48,029 nucleotides of DNA from DATLFS01 sp035540935 (GCA_035540935.1 DATLFS010000031.1:1-48029), one strand, 5' to 3'; shown: positions 16,510-24,830, numbered from the stretch's first letter. The notes: generated by a model from the sequence alone, not told the origin. Program-made: numbers and translations.

Positions 16510-17595
16510 TCAGTCGCGGCGCTCCAGCAGGTGTGCGGCCTCTTCCTTCACCTTCTCGACGATCTCGTTCGTGCCCGTCGTCGTCGGAGGGGAAGGGGGA
16601 ACGACGTCATCGTCGTCGGGCGGCTCGGGAGGAGGAGGCGCGGTCGAGCCCTCCACGACCCGCCCGACCTCCGCTACGAGGGCTCCGGCCGCCTCTCGTG
16701 GGTCGTCGAGGGCGGTCGGCGCGGACCTTTCGGATGTCTCCGTTCGGGCCGCCTGCTGCCCGACCTCGGTTGCCAGCGTCTTAGGGGCGAACCGCTTGGG
16801 CGCTCCTGCCGCGGTGGGAACCTCGACCGTCGGGCGCGGTTGTGGCTGCGCCGGCAAGGAGCCGAGCGCCAGAGCGGCGACCAGCGCGCCGGCGGCGGCG
16901 CGCTCGGCGAATGCTCCGCCGGCCGTGCCGGTGATCGCGATCACGGGATTGCTGGTGGCGGCCGAGTCGCGGCTGCGGTGGATCAGGCTGCGTACGGCCG
17001 CTACCGGGGCGACGAGCCAATTGCCGGCGCGGTCGAAGGCGCGCTTGAACGACGACCGGGCGCGGTGCAGCAGCGATTTCACCTGAGCGGGGCTCATCTG
17101 CAGGCGGCCGGCCATCTCCGTGTGCGAGAGCCCGTGGAGCGCGCGGAGCTGCAACGCGTGCGCGTGGAGGGGCTGGAGACGCGCGATGGCGTCGTGGACG
17201 CGGTGGTCGTGCTGCGAGATCCGCTCCTCGACCGTCGGTTCAGGATCGGGCGTGTCCTCTCGTATCGACGGCATGAGGACGAGCGCACCTCGCCGGGAGC
17301 GAGCTCGCAAGAGGTCGACGCATACGTTCGTCGCGATCGTCCCGAGCCACGCGCCGACCTGGTAGCGCCCGTTGAAGCGACCGAGAGCCTGGTACGCCCG
17401 CAGGAACGTCTCCTGCGTCGCCTCTTGAACGTCTTCGGGATTGTGGAGGAGCCGCGTGCAGACCCCACGGACGCGGGCGTGGTGACGCGCGTAGAGCTGG
17501 TTGAACGCCTCGCACGACCCCTTCTGGAACGCCAGAACGAGGTCGCGGTCGTCCGCCTGCTCGTTCCGGTGCAGGTCGTCCGGCCTTTCCCCCAT
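16510..17595 (-). CDS. ECF-type sigma factor with membrane segment and periplasmic tail (361 aa)
   Basis: ATG 17595 follows AGGGG at 5 bases. Region 2 (~20-100) has DLVLAFQKGSCEAFNQLY and the PEDVQEATQETFLRAYQ segment; region 4 (~132-185) has LQPLHAHALQLRALHGLSHTEMAGRLQMSPAQVKSLLHRAR, a clear helix-turn-helix. A hydrophobic segment at ~231-248 (ERAAAGALVAALALGSLPAQ) and a ~110-residue Pro/Thr/Asp-rich tail follow. Such a layout tethers the sigma factor to the membrane with its tail outside. No separate anti-sigma gene is adjacent, so control may lie within this polypeptide, for example by proteolytic release; that is inference. A second sigma factor with the same layout is at 35747. It could read the ECF-type promoters of the RTX cluster, but this is untested. 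Confidence 0.85.
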   Translation of the reverse strand: MGERPDDLHRNEQADDRDLVLAFQKGSCEAFNQLYARHHARVRGVCTRLLHNPEDVQEATQETFLRAYQALGRFNGRYQVGAWLGTIATNVCVDLLRARSRRGALVLMPSIREDTPDPEPTVEERISQHDHRVHDAIARLQPLHAHALQLRALHGLSHTEMAGRLQMSPAQVKSLLHRARSSFKRAFDRAGNWLVAPVAAVRSLIHRSRDSAATSNPVIAITGTAGGAFAERAAAGALVAALALGSLPAQPQPRPTVEVPTAAGAPKRFAPKTLATEVGQQAARTETSERSAPTALDDPREAAGALVAEVGRVVEGSTAPPPPEPPDDDDVVPPSPPTTTGTNEIVEKVKEEAAHLLERRD

Positions 17596-17675
17596 ATGCC
17601 CCTGGTTCTCCCGATTCGCTTTTATCCCTCCCCGGGCGGGGAAGTTCCGGTGGTTCTTTCCCCTTCTGCGGCTCC

Positions 17676-17691
17676 CTGAACGCCCGTTCAG
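17676..17691. promoter_or_regulatory. 16-bp inverted repeat between divergent sigma and yjbQ genes
   Basis: CTGAACG-CC-CGTTCAG is a perfect 7-bp inverted repeat with a 2-bp spacer. It lies 81 bases upstream of the sigma factor start and about 43 bases upstream of yjbQ. Its size and symmetry fit an operator for a dimeric regulator. No regulator can be assigned. Confidence 0.4.
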
Positions 17692-17733
17692 AGCAGCCGA
17701 ACATCTCTTCAACCCGCCCCCGCCGCGCGGTGG

Positions 17734-18192
17734 GTGAGAATCAGGGGCGTGGTGCACTTCGAGGAATTCGAGACCAAGACGGGCGGCCGACTCGACGCGC
17801 TCGACATCACCGACGAGGTCCAGCAGGCGGTGAGCTCTTCGGGTGTGGCGGAGGGCAGCGTCCTCGTCTTCTCGCCTCACACCACGTGTTGCGTCCTGCT
17901 CGCGCGCGGCGGCACCGAGATGCTCGATGCCATGGCGCGTGCGATGACCTCCATCGCCCCGGAGGACGGGTACTACGCGCACGACGACCTCGCGATACGG
18001 ACCGAGAACCTCGTCGAGAACGAACCGGCGAACGGCCCGTCCCACATCGTGCACGCGTTCCTCGGGAAGGCGTCGGAGACGATCCCGGTCGTGGGCGGTA
18101 AGCCGTTACTCGGTGAGGATCAACGGGTCTTGTTCGTCGAGCTCGACTCGTCGCGCGAGCGTCGCTACTGCATCCAGGTCGTCGGCGAGTGA
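17734..18192 (+). CDS. yjbQ: YjbQ/UPF0047 family protein (secondary thiamine-phosphate synthase-like)
   Basis: The 152-residue sequence has the family landmarks: FSPHTTCCVLLARGG (usually SPHTTA...), the acidic middle, the GPSHIVHAFLG histidine segment, and the closing strand QRVLFVELDSSRERRYCIQVVG. YjbQ proteins form small trimeric beta barrels with a conserved His site, and some have a weak thiamine-phosphate synthase activity; the physiological role is unsettled. GTG 17734 is used; GTG 17749 or 17752 after AGGGG (17743-17747) are possible alternatives and would remove a few residues. The stop overlaps the start of the next gene (GTGA at 18189-18192), so the two are translationally coupled. 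Confidence 0.85.
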   Translation: MRIRGVVHFEEFETKTGGRLDALDITDEVQQAVSSSGVAEGSVLVFSPHTTCCVLLARGGTEMLDAMARAMTSIAPEDGYYAHDDLAIRTENLVENEPANGPSHIVHAFLGKASETIPVVGGKPLLGEDQRVLFVELDSSRERRYCIQVVGE

Positions 18193-19124
18193 CGCCGGAC
18201 TGGTTACAGGACGATCTGAAGCGGATCGAAGACCTTCTGCTCGCGACCGCCGGATCGTCGCCGCATCCGATGGTGAGCGAGGCCTCTACGCACCTGATAA
18301 AGGCCGGGGGGAAGCGGGTTCGTCCGACGCTCGTGATGCTCGCGGCGCGAGCGGGAGAGACCGGAGTCCCGAGCACCGACCTCGCCGCCGCGGCCATCGA
18401 GCTCGTCCACCTGGCGACCCTCTACCACGACGACGTGATCGACGAGACGGAGACGAGGCGCGGCGCGCCGACCGTCCACAGCAAGTGGGGCACGGAGGTC
18501 GCGGTCCTGTCGGGCGATTACCTGTTCGCTCTCGGCTGCGGTTTGGGCGCCGACGCCGGCGGAGAGGTCCCGGGCATCCTCGCCCGCGCCATCGCGCAGG
18601 TGTGTGAGGGACAGATCATCGAAACGGGATCACTCGGTGACCCGGAGCGTTCCATCGAGCAATACCTGCACACGATCGAGAGGAAGACCGCGGCTCTCTT
18701 CCGCGCTGCGTGCGAGCTCGGAGCCGCGACCGCGGGCGCGCCGCCACGCGAGCGCGCCGCGCTCGTGGTCTATGGCGAGAGTCTCGGCCTCGCATTCCAG
18801 GTGGTCGACGACCTGCTGGATCTCGTCGGCGACCCGCAGGTGACGGGCAAGGTTCCCGGCACCGACCTGCGGGAGGGCGTCTTCACGCTCCCCGTTCTCC
18901 TTGGGCGCGACCGCGACGACGACCTGCGGCGGATGCTCGTCGACGGCGAGCGCGACCTCGAACCGTGGCTGGCAGGGCTACGGCGCGCCGGAGCCCTCGA
19001 GGAGACGCAGCGGCGCGCCGAGGCGTATGCGATCCGCGCCCGCTCCGCGCTCGACGTCTTCGATGAATCGCCGTGGCGCGCCGAGCTGCTGGCGATGGTC
19101 GATCGCGTGATGGGCCAGCTCTAA
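18189..19124 (+). CDS. Polyprenyl diphosphate synthase (trans-isoprenyl family, 311 aa)
   Basis: Both aspartate-rich motifs are intact. The first is in LATLYHDDVIDETETRRG (DDxxD at ~83-87), and the second in LAFQVVDDLLDLVGD (DDxxD). KAGGKRVRPTL supplies the substrate-binding Lys and Arg near residue 40. The family condenses isopentenyl diphosphate with allylic diphosphates to make long-chain prenyl diphosphates, here most likely for a menaquinone side chain. Chain length cannot be read safely. The GTG start overlaps the TGA of yjbQ by four bases. The gene converges with the TetR gene at 19121, and the two stop codons overlap, leaving no room for a terminator between them. Confidence 0.9.
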   Translation: MTPDWLQDDLKRIEDLLLATAGSSPHPMVSEASTHLIKAGGKRVRPTLVMLAARAGETGVPSTDLAAAAIELVHLATLYHDDVIDETETRRGAPTVHSKWGTEVAVLSGDYLFALGCGLGADAGGEVPGILARAIAQVCEGQIIETGSLGDPERSIEQYLHTIERKTAALFRAACELGAATAGAPPRERAALVVYGESLGLAFQVVDDLLDLVGDPQVTGKVPGTDLREGVFTLPVLLGRDRDDDLRRMLVDGERDLEPWLAGLRRAGALEETQRRAEAYAIRARSALDVFDESPWRAELLAMVDRVMGQL

Positions 19125-19759
19125 GAGTCTCGCACCGGTCGCGGTCCGGCGCGCCCCGTCCCCAGCCGCTTCACGAACATGTCGACCAGGTGGTCGACGT
19201 ACGTCGCCTCGTCGGCAGGGAGCAGGTTCTTTCCGCCGAGGATCTCCTGCTCGACGAAGAACGCCAGCAGCGAGTTGAAGAAGAGCCTCGCCGCGACCTG
19301 CGGGTCGACCTGGCCGCGGGCCCGCTCGCTCATGCGCTCCTCGAAGATCGCGCCGAGCTCCGCGATGGATTGCCCAACCGCGTCGGCGAAGAACGTCTCG
19401 CGCTCCTCGGGGAAGACCTGCACCTCTTGCAGCAGGAGTCGCGTGAGCTCTCTGTTCTGGCGGAGGACATCGAAGAAGCCGCGGGCGAGGACGACCAGCA
19501 ACGCGCGGAGGTCGAGCTGCCCCGCGAGCTGCGGCAGCGTGCGGAGCAACGGAAGGAAGGAGTGCTCGTCGATGATGGCGCGGAACAGGTCGCGCTTGGA
19601 TGCGAAGTAGTGATAGATGAGGCCCTCCGTGATGCCGGCCTCGCGCGCGATGTCGCGCATCGATGTGCCGTGGAAACCGCGTTCGGCGAACAGATGGAGG
19701 CTCGCCTTCAAGATGTCGTCGCGCCGATCCCGGCGCGTCTGCGGGTCGCGGCTGCTCAT
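19121..19759 (-). CDS. TetR-family transcriptional regulator (212 aa)
   Basis: The N-terminal helix-turn-helix is classical: RRDDILKASLHLFAERGFHGTSMRDIAREAGITEGLIYHYFASKRDLFRAI (~12-62). The C-terminal half is a helical ligand/dimer domain without a recognised ligand. ATG 19759 is chosen because it overlaps the TGA of the upstream HPF-like gene (ATGA at 19756-19759), giving translational coupling, although longer in-frame extensions exist. It is the last gene of a GT4 - HPF-like - TetR run on the - strand. No operator palindrome is obvious nearby. Confidence 0.88.
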   Translation of the reverse strand: MSSRDPQTRRDRRDDILKASLHLFAERGFHGTSMRDIAREAGITEGLIYHYFASKRDLFRAIIDEHSFLPLLRTLPQLAGQLDLRALLVVLARGFFDVLRQNRELTRLLLQEVQVFPEERETFFADAVGQSIAELGAIFEERMSERARGQVDPQVAARLFFNSLLAFFVEQEILGGKNLLPADEATYVDHLVDMFVKRLGTGRAGPRPVRDS

Positions 19760-20070
19760 CGCCTCTTCAGAAAGCTCGAGTGCCCTCTTCGCGTCCGGTC
19801 GTTTATCTGCCTCAGGATCTCTTCGCGCGCGTCTCGCACACACCAGTTGACGTCTCCGCCGCGAGAGGTCGCCACGAGATGGTTCCTTCCGTAGTCGACC
19901 TCCAGCACGACTCCCACCATCTCGGAGCTCCCGTCCCGGTTCACGCGGATCTCGGCGTCCACCTCGTCGCGACCGGCGAGCCGCCGGTCGATCTTCTCGA
20001 GGTCCTGGTGGATGCGATCGAGGTCGCCTTCGCTGAGCGACTGACCCGGTGACGAGACGCGGATGCGCAT
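19756..20070 (-). CDS. Short HPF/S30AE-like ribosome-associated protein (104 aa)
   Basis: The protein starts MRIRVSSPGQSLSEGDLDRIHQDLEKIDRRL and continues with alternating strands (DAEIRVNRDG, VGVVLEVDYGRNHLVATSRGGDV) and a final helix (NWCVRDAREEILRQINDRTRR). This is the beta-alpha-beta-beta-beta-alpha plan of the sigma-54 modulation protein/S30AE family, which binds the small ribosomal subunit and promotes hibernation. It lacks the C-terminal extension of long HPF. AAAGGGGATC precedes the ATG. The gene lies 40 bases after the GT4 gene and overlaps the TetR gene by four bases. A paralogue is at 40198. The assignment rests on pattern only, so a different RNA-binding role is possible. Confidence 0.6.
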   Translation of the reverse strand: MRIRVSSPGQSLSEGDLDRIHQDLEKIDRRLAGRDEVDAEIRVNRDGSSEMVGVVLEVDYGRNHLVATSRGGDVNWCVRDAREEILRQINDRTRRGHSSFLKRR

Positions 20071-20110
20071 GCGTCGATCCCCTTTGCTCGAGGAGGTGCC
20101 GCGGCGGAAG

Positions 20111-21253
20111 TCATCGTACGCCTTCGCCGATCCAGCGGACCAGGCCGTCGGGCAGCGGGCGCTCGCTGAAGGCGCGCCGTACGTGCTCGCGACCGGCGCG
20201 CCCCATGCGTTCCGCGACCTCGGCGTCGTTCAAGAGCGCCACGAGCGCGTCCGTGAGGGCGCTCTGGTCGGTGGCGTCGACGACCAAGCCCGTCTCGCCG
20301 TCGAGGACCGCTTCCGGCGTCCCTCCCGAGCGGCCGGTGACCGCCGGCGTGCCGCAGGCCATCGCCTCGAGGAGGACTACGCCGAGTCCCTCGGCCTCCA
20401 GTCCGAAGAACCTGTCTGCGACCGGAAGACAGAAGACGTCGGCCACCGCGTAGAGCGCCGGAGCGTCGGCGTCCGGAACGCGTCCCGCGAAGATCACCGG
20501 CGCGCCGGTTCGTTCGGCGCGCCGCTCGAGCGAGCGCTTCTCCGGCCCCATCCCGGCTACCACCACCACCGCGTGAGGGACGCGGCGCGCCAGCTCCGGC
20601 GCGAGGTCGACGAGACGGTGGACCCCCTTCCTCTTGACCAGGCGCCCGAACGCCAGGACGACCCGCGCGCCCACCGGCACGCCCAGCCGCTCCCGGAGGC
20701 CGACGGTGACGACGTCGGGCCGGAAGCGCTCCAGATCGACCCGCGCCCGGAGGACCTCCACGGGCGGCACGGGAAGGCGGTGGCGGGCGAGGAGCGAGCG
20801 GATCGCTTCGCCGGTGAACCCGCTGACCGGGAGCAGCAGCTCGGCGCCGGCCAGCGCCTCGGCAAGGCGCTTCGAGAGAGCGGGCACGGCTCCGGGCACC
20901 AGCAGCTCGGCGCCGTGGACGATGGCGGCGTAGCGAAGCCCGGCGCGCCGGAGCGACGGGCCGAGGAGGAGGAGCGGCCACGGCGTCCCGAACAGCACGC
21001 GGTCGGTCCCGAGCAGGCGGGCGTGGGCGACGATCGACCGTGCGGCGCCCCGGCCGGGGACGAGCATCGACCCGCCGTAGCCGTAGGCGGGATAGGGGAG
21101 GTCTCGGGGCAGCGGCTTGCCGTCCCGGCGCGCCGGAGCCCACACGGCGACCCGAGGCGCCAGCTCGGCGCACAGCTCGGCCAGGTAGCTCTCGATCCCC
21201 CCCATGCCCGGGAGGAACGACGAAGTGACCATGAGGGCGCTCGGCTGACCCAT
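20111..21253 (-). CDS. GT-B glycosyltransferase family 4 (PimB-like, 380 aa)
   Basis: The N-terminal Rossmann half has SFLPGMGGIESYLAELC, the GG motif near residues 18-19 that contacts the sugar nucleotide. The C-terminal half has VVLAFGRLVKRKGVHRLVDLA and the E-x7-E donor-binding motif in EAEGLGVVLLEAMACGTPAVTGRSGGTPEAV. This matches GT4 mannosyltransferases acting on phosphatidylinositol mannosides (PimB type) or other glycolipids. The exact acceptor cannot be read. It is the first gene of a run with the HPF-like and TetR genes. One copy of the ~107-bp repeat (21275-21381) lies just upstream of the start. Confidence 0.85.
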   Translation of the reverse strand: MGQPSALMVTSSFLPGMGGIESYLAELCAELAPRVAVWAPARRDGKPLPRDLPYPAYGYGGSMLVPGRGAARSIVAHARLLGTDRVLFGTPWPLLLLGPSLRRAGLRYAAIVHGAELLVPGAVPALSKRLAEALAGAELLLPVSGFTGEAIRSLLARHRLPVPPVEVLRARVDLERFRPDVVTVGLRERLGVPVGARVVLAFGRLVKRKGVHRLVDLAPELARRVPHAVVVVAGMGPEKRSLERRAERTGAPVIFAGRVPDADAPALYAVADVFCLPVADRFFGLEAEGLGVVLLEAMACGTPAVTGRSGGTPEAVLDGETGLVVDATDQSALTDALVALLNDAEVAERMGRAGREHVRRAFSERPLPDGLVRWIGEGVR

Positions 21254-21274
21254 CGCCCGGAGCCTAGACCCCCC

Positions 21275-21381
21275 GCTTCATGTGCCGGCGGTCGCGCCGG
21301 GGCCCCCCGCTTTGTGTGCCGGCGGTCGCGCTCAGCGCGACCAGCCGCCCAGAGAGGCTCGGATCCCGGGATCTTTATGGG
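21275..21381 (+). repeat. ~107-bp repeat element, copy A
   Basis: The element contains two sub-units, GCTTCATGTGCCGGCGGTCG at 21275 and GCTTTGTGTGCCGGCGGTCG at 21309, 34 bases apart. The second runs into a perfect hairpin GGTCGCGC-TCA-GCGCGACC (21324-21342). A spacer then leads to the palindrome GATCCCGGGATC (21362-21373), extended by TTTATGGG. A second copy in inverted orientation is at 22112-22220. The two enclose the HD-GYP gene. No gene is encoded; apparent frames across it are GC artefacts. Confidence 0.8.
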
Positions 21382-21421
21382 TCTGGAGTCGCGCCGGGCC
21401 GCAGATGCCCCCGAGAGCCCC

Positions 21422-22033
21422 TCAGGCGCCCCTGGAGGCGTCCGGAGCGAGAACCCCCACCGCAGCCGCGACGACCCGTGGGTCGAACTGGAGGCCCGCA
21501 CAGCGCGAGATCTCGGCCGCGGCGTCCCCCTTCGACAGAACACCGCCGTAGGGGCGCCGGGTCGTCATGGCGTCGAAGGAGTCGGCGACGAACAGGATGC
21601 GGGCTTCGAGAGTGATGTCTTCGCCGGCGACGCCGCGGGGGTACCCCCCGCCGTCCCAGCGCTCGTGGTGATCGAGAACGATGGGGACGAACTCCTCGAG
21701 GCCGGGGATCCGGGAGAGGATGCTCGCCCCGAGAACCGGGTGCAGGCGCATCAGATGGTGCTCGCGCGCGTCCAGGTCGACGGGCTTGCCCAGGACCGTC
21801 CGCGGCACCCCGATCTTGCCGATGTCGTGCACCAACCCGGCCTTCCTCACCCGGGACACAAGGCGCGCGTCGCATCCGAGCGCCCGCGCGATCGCGGCCG
21901 CGTACCCGGATGCCCGAACGGAGTGGCCCGCGGTGTACGGGTCGTGGGTGTGGAGGACGCGGAGGAGGTCCACGACCGCCCTCCCGCTGTCGGGAGCGGC
22001 CGGTGACGCGGGACGAGCCTGAAGCTGGGTCAC
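21422..22033 (-). CDS. HD-GYP domain phosphodiesterase-like protein (203 aa)
   Basis: The domain is nearly complete and stands alone. It has H37 in DPYTAGHSVR, the HD pair in LVHDIGKIGVP (H69, D70, K73), H98 in MRLHPVLGASIL, the paired HH in VLDHHERWDGGGYP (H122, H123, GYP at 130-132), and ILFVADSFDAMTTRRPYG. HD-GYP proteins open cyclic di-GMP or related cyclic dinucleotides at a di- or tri-iron site. There is no sensor or receiver domain. The start is a GTG without a good ribosome binding site, so the exact N-terminus is uncertain. The gene sits between two inverted copies of the ~107-bp repeat. Confidence 0.85.
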   Translation of the reverse strand: MTQLQARPASPAAPDSGRAVVDLLRVLHTHDPYTAGHSVRASGYAAAIARALGCDARLVSRVRKAGLVHDIGKIGVPRTVLGKPVDLDAREHHLMRLHPVLGASILSRIPGLEEFVPIVLDHHERWDGGGYPRGVAGEDITLEARILFVADSFDAMTTRRPYGGVLSKGDAAAEISRCAGLQFDPRVVAAAVGVLAPDASRGA

Positions 22034-22111
22034 GAGTGGTTACATCGGCGCGCCGGACGGGCGGGTTGAGTTGCTCGGGTCGCTGGATCTAGCCGGCACC
22101 CGCGACCGTCG

Positions 22112-22220
22112 CCCCACAAAGATCCCGGGATCCGGGTCTTTCTGTGCGGCTGGTCGCGCTCAGCGCGACCGCCGGCGCATAAAGCGAGGGGGGCTCAGCG
22201 CGACCGCCGGCGCACGAAGC
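22112..22220 (-). repeat. ~109-bp repeat element, copy B (inverted relative to copy A)
   Basis: Read on the - strand it has the same order as copy A: two CTT..TGCGCCGGCGGTCGCGC sub-units, the hairpin GGTCGCGC-TGA-GCGCGACC (22152-22170), and GATCCCGGGATC followed by TTTGTGGGG. The first sub-unit overlaps the 3' end of the vWA gene and supplies its last codons and TGA stop (22195-22197). Confidence 0.8.
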
Positions 22221-24768
22221 TGGGGCGTGCCGACTGGCGGGCGGCCTGCAGGTAGGCGGCGGCGAGGAACATGGCCGCCGCCGCGCCGATGAAAGCCGGA
22301 GCGGGGGCGGGATCCTTGCGGCGCGCCGTGTAGGCGGTGAAGGCGAGCTGTTCCTCGGTGTCCGGCTCCGGGACGCCTCGCTGGACCGCCGTCGCCACCT
22401 GGAGCTGCTCCTCTTCTTGGCTGGCGAAGCCGGTCTGAGCCGCCGGGTTGCTCTGCGCGCCGGGGATGTGCTCGACGATGGGTGCCGGAGGAGCCGGCGG
22501 CACGAGCACGATCGCCGCGAGCGGCGCGACCGGGGCGGCGGGCGTCGCCGCGAGCGGCGGCGGTTCCACCTTCTCTCGCTCCGCCGGGAGGCACACGACC
22601 CGGGCGCGGGCACCGGCGATCTCGCTGCCGGCGGCGAACCCCGTCAGCTCCACGTCGGCGGTCTCCCGCACGAACGAGCGCGGGCAGGTGAACTCGACGT
22701 CGAAGCGGACGCGATCGGGTGCCAGCACGTTGACCCGGTCGGTCGTAGCCGTGACCTCACCGAGGAGGTCGCCGGCGCCCGACACCTCCAGCCGTACGGG
22801 TACGTCCTTCCGCAGAGCCTCCAACGTGGCGATGATCGGCGGGCCGAGGTTCGCCACGTCGGTGCTGTAACTGTCGATGCGGCACACGAGTGGCTCTCCC
22901 TCGCCGAGGTCGTCGTCGCCGTCGCCGTCGCAGTCCACACCGCCGGGCGGCGCCAGCGCATCCGTCCCCTCGGCCACCTGCTTCAGGTGCGAGAGGCCGC
23001 CGGCGCCGTTCGGGCCGTACACGCCGAGACCGATCTGGAGGATTTCCTTCTCCCGCAGCGTCTCGATCACGGCCGCCATGTCGGGCGACGGATGGGCCGC
23101 GCTGTTGTGGAAGGGAGCGTCGGTGATGTTGATGATGACCTTCAGCGCCCCCGGCCGGAAGCCGGCGTCCTGACCGGCCGGCACGAACGGCGGTTCCCCC
23201 TCGCCCGTCGCAGCCTGCTGCAGGGCCGTGAGGGTCGACTCGGGTATGTCGCCCCCTCCTCTCGCCTCGAGTGCCTCGAGCGCGCCCTCGAGGGCGGTGC
23301 CGACGGGCGCGATCTTCGCCTGCAGTCGGTACGGATAGTCGCCCTGGCCTGGGTCGCCGTAGCCGGGGATCGGATACTCCTTGTAGTCGCCGACGCCGAA
23401 CTGGACGTCGATCCCGCTCGCTGCGAGCCGGTCGGCGATGCGCTGCATCCCCTTGCGCAACCCGTTGATCGACGACTGCATGCTGACGGTCGTGTCGACG
23501 AGGAAGAAGACGTCGAGGCCTACGTCCTCCGGCGGCACCCGCATGTCGTAGGGAACCGACTTCGTCTCCCCCGGCTTCAGCCGGATCTTTCGATCGACCG
23601 GCGTCAGAGAGGGCAGCGAGCGCCGGAGGTCGGGGTCGGTCAGATCGAACGAGTCGAGATCGATGACGGTCGAGATGCCGCGGTAACGCTCGATCGTCGT
23701 GGCGGTCCGGCCGAATACCGACGGCTGTGCCGAGTCGTCCACGACCAGGTCGAGGATGTTTTCGCGCTCGTGCTGGTCGTCGCGCCCGATGTTCACCCAG
23801 TAGTACGGCGGGACGAACCGGAAGAAGCCGCGGTGCACCGACGCCACGATGTCCTCGGGCGAGCCGCCGGTCGCCATCGAGAGCACGATGTTCGGCGGCG
23901 CGCCGATGCGGTCGACGATCTGCCCGTTCGGCGTGATGACCATGGTCCCGCCGTCGGGGTCGTAACCCATGAATATCGGCGGCGCGCCGGGCTTGTGCAC
24001 GAGCGTCGCGAGCGGGGTAACGCCGGTGATCGCGGTCGGGATGACGTTCGCGCCGCCGTCGAGCGAGCGCGCCACCCCCGACGCGCCGAAGAGCCAGAGG
24101 TCGTCGGGGAAGAGGGGGTCGATCAGGAAGTCGGCCGCGGAGAAATCCGCTTCGCTGCGCTCCTCCCACGTCCTCCCGCCGTTCGTCGACCGGAAGAGAG
24201 AGATCCCTCCGGCCACCGGGTTCTGGCGCGCCATCAGGTAGAGGACATCCGGATCGGACGGCGCGCCGTGCAGGCGGAGGTTGCCACCGGTCGCCACCGG
24301 AAGGCCTGCGTCGCCGCCCTCCCACGAGTCGCCGCCGTCGTCGCTCACCGCGACGTGCGGCCTGACCACCGGGCCCACCTCTTCGGCGATCAGCAGGACG
24401 ATCCGGCTCGCCGAGCGATCGGGGATCTCGATCCGCGTGATGCGCGCGTTGAGCGCCGAGACGGGGATGTCGAGGTCGGGCAGGACCTCGATGCGGAAGA
24501 CCTCCGTCCACGTGCAACCGCCGTCGGACGTTCGCATGACGACGCGCCCGTTCGTCAGGAACATGTTCTGGGGCTGCGTCGAGACGACGTCGAAGGCGGC
24601 GATGGTGGCAGGACCGTCGGAGAAGCTCGGAGCGGCGACAGTCGTCCATTCGCCCTCGACCGTGATCGGCGCGCAGGCCGCTCCGGCGCGGGGCGCCAGC
24701 GGGAGCGAGCCGGCCGCGAGCGCGAGCGCGACGATCGCGACCACCCGCGCGCGCCGATGCTTGGTCAC
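22195..24768 (-). CDS. Secreted Asp-box propeller and vWA-domain protein with C-terminal anchor (857 aa)
   Basis: The GTG start follows GGAG by 7 bases. Residues 1-30 are a signal peptide. Residues ~35-360 carry several Asp-box (BNR) motifs, such as TSDGGCTWTEV, SDDGGDSWEGG and STNGGRTWEER, which mark a beta-propeller of the sialidase/sortilin type. A vWA domain starts at ~418 (VGLDVFFLVDTTVSM); its MIDAS is D425-T-T-V-S429, with Thr at the usual Ser position. It continues with IKVIINITDAPFH-type strands and an acidic DCDGDGDDDLGEG loop. A Cys-bearing beta domain, a Pro-rich stretch (~735-765) and a membrane segment (~825-843) with a basic tail (RRRSR) complete it. It is therefore displayed outside and anchored at the C-terminus. 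Ligand unknown. Confidence 0.8.
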   Translation of the reverse strand: MTKHRRARVVAIVALALAAGSLPLAPRAGAACAPITVEGEWTTVAAPSFSDGPATIAAFDVVSTQPQNMFLTNGRVVMRTSDGGCTWTEVFRIEVLPDLDIPVSALNARITRIEIPDRSASRIVLLIAEEVGPVVRPHVAVSDDGGDSWEGGDAGLPVATGGNLRLHGAPSDPDVLYLMARQNPVAGGISLFRSTNGGRTWEERSEADFSAADFLIDPLFPDDLWLFGASGVARSLDGGANVIPTAITGVTPLATLVHKPGAPPIFMGYDPDGGTMVITPNGQIVDRIGAPPNIVLSMATGGSPEDIVASVHRGFFRFVPPYYWVNIGRDDQHERENILDLVVDDSAQPSVFGRTATTIERYRGISTVIDLDSFDLTDPDLRRSLPSLTPVDRKIRLKPGETKSVPYDMRVPPEDVGLDVFFLVDTTVSMQSSINGLRKGMQRIADRLAASGIDVQFGVGDYKEYPIPGYGDPGQGDYPYRLQAKIAPVGTALEGALEALEARGGGDIPESTLTALQQAATGEGEPPFVPAGQDAGFRPGALKVIINITDAPFHNSAAHPSPDMAAVIETLREKEILQIGLGVYGPNGAGGLSHLKQVAEGTDALAPPGGVDCDGDGDDDLGEGEPLVCRIDSYSTDVANLGPPIIATLEALRKDVPVRLEVSGAGDLLGEVTATTDRVNVLAPDRVRFDVEFTCPRSFVRETADVELTGFAAGSEIAGARARVVCLPAEREKVEPPPLAATPAAPVAPLAAIVLVPPAPPAPIVEHIPGAQSNPAAQTGFASQEEEQLQVATAVQRGVPEPDTEEQLAFTAYTARRKDPAPAPAFIGAAAAMFLAAAYLQAARQSARPSFVRRRSR

Positions 24769-24830
24769 GTCTGCTCCATTTCTCCGAGGGCCGGCCCTCT
24801 CCTGTGCCTACCCAAAGTCGGCCCATAGAC

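Noticed and set aside
19941..21173. A 410-codon open frame on the - strand
   Set aside because: It is in another frame of the GT4 gene and consists almost only of Arg, Ala, Gly and Pro.
22417..24828. An 803-codon open frame on the + strand
   Set aside because: It is antisense to the vWA/Asp-box gene, whose motifs are clear; the composition is His/Arg/Asp low complexity.
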